Origin: Bacteroidota bacterium
GTDB taxonomy: Bacteria > Bacteroidota > Bacteroidia > Chitinophagales > Chitinophagaceae
Length of the DNA stretch: 8,587 nt
Reading direction: 5' to 3'
NCBI GenBank assembly: GCA_023411775.1
Contig: JAEYOL010000301.1
Coordinates: 1 to 8,587, forward strand
Shown here: positions 6,056 to 8,587 of the stretch, piece by piece
Position numbering within the stretch: the first letter of the stretch is position 1
How the letters are laid out: every line of letters begins with the position of its first letter
Position numbers and translations under genes: made by a program
The notes under the pieces: model-generated
Databases searched by the model: none
Told to the model about the DNA's origin: nothing
The model's input: only the letters and a program-made list of their open reading frames with translations

Positions 6056-7693
6056 TTAGTAACCCATGCCACCCATATCAGGTGCGCCATGAGCATGTGG
6101 AGCTTCTTCCTTTTTAGGTTTGTCGGCTACCACTGCTTCAGTAGTGAGCAACATACCTGCAATGGATGCGGCATTTTCCAGTGCCACACGGCTTACCTTG
6201 GTAGGATCGATCACACCTGCTTTGAACAGGTTCTCATAAGTTTCAGTGCGTGCATTGAAACCATAATCAGCCTTTCCTTCCTTGATCTTTTGTACCACGA
6301 TTGAACCGTCGATACCTGCATTGGCAGTCAGTATGCGGATGGGTTCTTCCAGTGCACGGCGTACAATGGCCATACCTGTTTGCTCATCGGCGATCTGACC
6401 TTTTACTTTTGCTTCCAGGCTTTCTACCGCGCGGATATAAGCAACACCACCACCGGGTACGATACCTTCTTCTACTGCAGCCCTTGTCGCGTGCAATGCA
6501 TCGTCAACTCGGTCTTTCTTTTCTTTCATTTCAACTTCAGTAGCAGCACCTACATACAGAACGGCAACACCACCCGCAAGCTTAGCCAGGCGCTCCTGCA
6601 GTTTTTCACGATCGTAGTCGGAAGTTGTATTTTCTACCTGGGCCTTGATCTGGTTAACACGGGCCAGGATATCTGCTTTTTTGCCTTTACCACCCACAAT
6701 GGTTGTATTGTCTTTGTCAATGGTAACAGAAGAAGCCTGTCCGAGTGAAGTAAGATCGGCACCTTCCAGTTTGTGACCAAGCTCTTCGCTGATAACAGTA
6801 CCAGCAGTCAGGATAGCGATATCAGTCAGCATTTCTTTCCTGCGGTCGCCAAAGCCCGGTGCTTTTACAGCAGCTACTTTAATAGTACCGCGGAGTTTGT
6901 TTACCACCAGTGTTGCCAGCGCTTCACCTTCCAGGTCCTCAGCGATGATCAACAGCGGACGGCCGCTTTGCGCAACTTTCTCCAGGATATGAAGGATATC
7001 CTTCATGGCAGATATCTTCTTATCGTAGATCAGGATGTATGGGTTTTGCAGTTCGGCTTCCATTTTTTCGCTGTTGGTAACGAAATAGGGAGATACATAA
7101 CCACGGTCAAACTGCATACCTTCTACTACATCAACGGTAGTATCAGTGCCCTTGGCTTCTTCTACCGTGATCACACCTTCTTTACCCACTTTTGAAAACG
7201 CCTCAGCGATCAGTTTACCGATTGTTTCGTCGTTATTAGCAGAGATGGAGGCTACCTGCTGAATTTTCTTGCTGTCGCTGCCAACAGTCTGGCTTTGTGC
7301 CCTCAGGTTTTCAACTACCAGGCTAACAGCTTTGTCGATACCACGTTTCAGGTCCATCGGGTTAGCACCGGCAGCTACCATTTTCAAACCTTCGCTGATA
7401 ATGCTTTGTGCCAGAACAGTAGCGGTAGTAGTACCGTCACCGGCGATATCAGCAGTTTTGGAAGCTACTTCTTTTACCATTTGTGCGCCCATGTTCTCAA
7501 TGGGATCTTCCAGTTCAATTTCTTTCGCAACCGTTACACCGTCTTTAGTAACTGAAGGTGCACCGAATTTTTTCTCAATAACCACGTTGCGTCCTTTTGG
7601 ACCCAGGGTCACTTTAACGGCGTTGGCCAGTGTGTCCACGCCTCTTTTCATTTTATTTCTTGCTTCTACATCGAAGAAGATCTGTTTTGCCAT
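6056..7693 (-). CDS. groEL: Chaperonin GroEL (Hsp60), 60 kDa
   Basis: This 545-residue protein has the usual family length. Its subunits form the double-ring cytoplasmic chaperonin that encloses and refolds client proteins in ATP-driven cycles with the GroES lid. Visible signatures are the equatorial nucleotide-binding motifs LGPKGRN (about 30-36), KDGVTVAKEIEL (50-61) and GDGTTTATVLA (85-95), the conserved DALHATRAAVEEGIVPGGG stretch carrying the ATP-hydrolysis aspartate, and the flexible GGM-type tail ending PDMGGMGY. The start ATG has an A/T-rich leader and no Shine-Dalgarno site. It lies 80 bases downstream of groES and should share its promoter at 8123-8157. A hairpin terminator follows at 5981-6016. 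The gene is intact; a decayed copy of its last ~40 codons lies 1.5 kb downstream at 4547-4665. It is almost certainly essential and stress-inducible, by analogy with other bacteria. Confidence 0.98.
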   Translation of the reverse strand: MAKQIFFDVEARNKMKRGVDTLANAVKVTLGPKGRNVVIEKKFGAPSVTKDGVTVAKEIELEDPIENMGAQMVKEVASKTADIAGDGTTTATVLAQSIISEGLKMVAAGANPMDLKRGIDKAVSLVVENLRAQSQTVGSDSKKIQQVASISANNDETIGKLIAEAFSKVGKEGVITVEEAKGTDTTVDVVEGMQFDRGYVSPYFVTNSEKMEAELQNPYILIYDKKISAMKDILHILEKVAQSGRPLLIIAEDLEGEALATLVVNKLRGTIKVAAVKAPGFGDRRKEMLTDIAILTAGTVISEELGHKLEGADLTSLGQASSVTIDKDNTTIVGGKGKKADILARVNQIKAQVENTTSDYDREKLQERLAKLAGGVAVLYVGAATEVEMKEKKDRVDDALHATRAAVEEGIVPGGGVAYIRAVESLEAKVKGQIADEQTGMAIVRRALEEPIRILTANAGIDGSIVVQKIKEGKADYGFNARTETYENLFKAGVIDPTKVSRVALENAASIAGMLLTTEAVVADKPKKEEAPHAHGAPDMGGMGY

Positions 7694-7773
7694 AATATTA
7701 AATTTGAAAATTTGTTAATTGAATTTTGAAATTGCAGTTAGCTCGAAGCTCAAAGCTCAAAGCTCGAATCTTC
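7694..7773 (-). other. groES-groEL intergenic leader
   Basis: These 80 bases separate the groES stop from the groEL start. The part next to groEL is strongly A/T-rich, which suits translation initiation without a Shine-Dalgarno site. The part next to groES holds four tandem heptamers (7741-7768). I see neither an internal terminator nor a clear second promoter, so the two genes are probably co-transcribed. Confidence 0.6.
7741..7768. repeat. Four tandem heptamers in the groES-groEL gap
   Basis: The plus strand reads GCTCGAA, GCTCAAA, GCTCAAA, GCTCGAA without gaps. The outer two copies are identical and the inner two are identical. The array begins 27 bases upstream (plus-strand side) of the gap midpoint and ends six bases before the groES stop codon complement at 7774. 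A change in copy number would alter spacing without affecting either protein. It could be a slippage-prone microsatellite or part of a dispersed intergenic repeat. Confidence 0.85.
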
Positions 7774-8055
7774 TTACACTATCGCCAGTATATCCGATTC
7801 TCTCATGATCAGGTAATCCTGACCTTCGATCTGGATCTCGGTTCCGGCATATTTGCCATACAAAACAGTGTCACCGGTCTTAACCGTAACAGGCTCGTCT
7901 TTTTTGCCCGGACCTGCTGCGATCACAACGCCACGCTGGGGTTTTTCTTTTGCTGTATCGGGGATAATGATACCACCGGCAGTTTTTTCTTCGGCTGCTG
8001 CCGCTTTCACGATAACCCTGTCATGCAAAGGGGTAACGTTTACTTTCTTGGCCAT
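7774..8055 (-). CDS. groES: Co-chaperonin GroES (Hsp10)
   Basis: This 93-residue protein forms the seven-membered lid that closes the GroEL chamber. The sequence starts MAKKVNVTPLHDRVIVK. It has the mobile loop that contacts GroEL (about residues 22-36, with TAGGIIIPD), followed by EKPQRGVVIAAGPG leading into the roof hairpin, and it ends with the conserved YGKYAGTEIQIEGQDYLIMRESDILAIV. The ATG at 8053-8055 is chosen because the family begins at this MxxK and is normally 90-100 residues. An upstream in-frame ATG at 8101-8103 would add 16 non-conserved residues and lies in the 5' leader hairpin. No Shine-Dalgarno site is present, only an A-rich leader. It is the first gene of the groES-groEL operon. 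Confidence 0.97.
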   Translation of the reverse strand: MAKKVNVTPLHDRVIVKAAAAEEKTAGGIIIPDTAKEKPQRGVVIAAGPGKKDEPVTVKTGDTVLYGKYAGTEIQIEGQDYLIMRESDILAIV

Positions 8056-8092
8056 AATTGTATTGATTTTTGTTTTTTGAATAGTAACCCAA

Positions 8093-8106
8093 CCGGTTTG
8101 CACCGG
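8093..8106 (-). promoter_or_regulatory. GNRA-capped hairpin or dyad in the groES leader
   Basis: On the minus strand CCGGT-GCAA-ACCGG forms five perfect pairs closed by a GCAA tetraloop, a GNRA type that is unusually stable in RNA. It lies about 10 bases downstream of the predicted transcription start and about 38 bases before the ATG. It does not cover the initiation region, so a mRNA-stabilising 5' stem or a repressor-binding dyad fits better than an RNA thermometer. Confidence 0.45.
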
Positions 8107-8122
8107 AATTTATTTGGGACGG

Positions 8123-8157
8123 CAAAGGTAGCTTAATAACCATGCCATTGCGGCAAA
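8123..8157 (-). promoter_or_regulatory. groES-groEL operon promoter
   Basis: On the minus strand TACCTTTG (8123-8130) is an exact TAnnTTTG -7 element. TTTG at 8154-8157 stands 23 bases upstream as a plausible -33 element, at the long end of the usual spacing. Transcription should start near 8117, giving a leader of about 60 bases. I see no CIRCE (TTAGCACTC-N9-GAGTGCTAA) or other known heat-shock operator. Confidence 0.65.
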
Positions 8158-8440
8158 TCGTGAAAAAATTGCAGTTTACGGCAGCGGGTCTGAAATTTTT
8201 GAAAACCCTGTCATGAATCCCAATTTCCAACCGTGCCAATTTTTCATTTTTTGGCAGGTACTGTTTTGGAAACCACCAGCCGCACACTTAAAAAAATTGT
8301 CTTATGGAAGAAACTAATCGGCAGGTGCTTTTCGTTAATGGTTACGGCAAACCATGTTGATTAAAACAAGTTTATGAAATAAGGTCTTTATATTATTACA
8401 AATCAGCAGTTTACCAAAACTATGTTTCTAAAATCCGCTT
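8131..8440. other. Intergenic region between divergent groES and the secreted-protein gene
   Basis: Apart from the groES -33 element at its left edge, I find no gene here. An inverted repeat TGCCAA (8234-8239) and TTGGCA (8251-8256) with an 11-base T-rich spacer lies about 100 bases upstream of the groES promoter. The right part is A/T-rich and must hold the promoter for the gene at 8441; TATGTTTC at 8421-8428 is an imperfect -7 match without a clear -33 partner. Confidence 0.5.
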
Positions 8441-8587
8441 ATGAAAAAACCAGTCTTATCCGGCCTGCTGATCCTTTTTTGCTTTCTTAGCCGCCTCCAT
8501 GCCCAGGCTCCCTGCGCTTTTGACCTGAAACACAATTCCCTTATTGAGTCGAATGCCATCTTTGCCAAACTGGTAGAAGACAATGAC
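8441..8587 (+). CDS. Secreted protein, 5' part only
   Basis: Forty-nine codons are visible: MKKPVLSGLLILFCFLSRLHA is a standard Sec signal peptide with cleavage before or after the following Q, then APCAFDLKHNSLIESNAIFAKLVEDND. Large Bacteroidota extracellular proteins, including some M43-type metalloproteases and multi-domain T9SS cargo, often begin with a similar cysteine-containing CxFDxxH segment after the signal. The visible part is too short to assign a family. It is transcribed away from groES. Confidence 0.7.
   Translation, partial: MKKPVLSGLLILFCFLSRLHAQAPCAFDLKHNSLIESNAIFAKLVEDND

Larger units (their letters stand above)
5981..6178. repeat. Direct repeat, right copy: intact groEL 3' end plus terminator
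   Basis: This is the partner of 4471-4665 in the same orientation. It contains the terminator, a small CGGAAT-GAGTC-ATTCCG hairpin (6027-6043), the groEL stop and about the last 40 groEL codons. It belongs to the functional gene and is presumably the parent or the restored copy. The left boundary coincides with the end of the extended reading frame of the broken gene at 5392. Confidence 0.85.

Noticed and set aside
8056..8103. Longer GroES start at the upstream in-frame ATG
   Set aside because: The 16 extra residues are not family-like, and that ATG lies inside the leader hairpin. The MAKKVNVTPLHDR start fits the family.
8251..8272. TTGGCAGGTACTGTTTTGG, resembling a sigma-54 promoter
   Set aside because: The -12 GC dinucleotide is missing, so the essential half of the consensus fails.

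Overview
The window comes from a member of the Bacteroidota, most likely a Chitinophagaceae-like genus. Three things point there. There is a metalloprotease ending in a type A sorting domain of the type IX secretion system (T9SS). The lipoproteins and secreted proteins have typical Bacteroidota signals. The clearest promoters match the Bacteroidota -7 element TAnnTTTG (TACCTTTG upstream of both the ABC-F gene and groES), and Shine-Dalgarno sites are mostly absent. The genus is an inference.

Layout, left to right. 1-305: the 5' end of an ABC-F ATPase gene on the minus strand, running off the window. 306-1194: about 890 bases with no convincing gene, partly GC-rich and dense in inverted repeats. 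1195-4290: a 1031-residue secreted reprolysin-like zinc metalloprotease on the minus strand, with a recognisable promoter at 4318-4348. 4291-4787: noncoding DNA holding that promoter, a perfect hairpin terminator, and a decayed copy of the last ~40 codons of groEL. 4788-5922: two plus-strand genes 40 bases apart, a small lipoprotein and a secreted protein that looks like the 5' fragment of a much larger Bacteroidota secreted protein. 5981-6016: terminator shared by this pair and groEL. 6056-8055: the groES-groEL chaperonin operon on the minus strand. 8131-8440: noncoding. 8441-8587: the 5' end of another secreted protein gene on the plus strand.

The most notable feature is a direct repeat of about 195 bases (4471-4665 and 5981-6178). 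It comprises the groEL terminator, a second small hairpin, and the 3' end of groEL. The repeat flanks the two plus-strand genes. The right copy belongs to intact groEL. The left copy has frameshifts but keeps a perfect terminator stem. The right-hand gene appears to lose its coding frame in a run of five A just before it meets the repeat edge. Together this suggests a past recombination or insertion event just downstream of groEL. I see no integrase, transposase, toxin-antitoxin pair, CRISPR array or recognisable defence system, so this is a genome-rearrangement scar and not a new system.

Functionally, groES and groEL are housekeeping folding genes. The metalloprotease, the lipoprotein and the two secreted proteins are cell-surface or extracellular functions typical of a polymer-degrading or predatory Bacteroidota lifestyle. 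Nothing shows that they act together.
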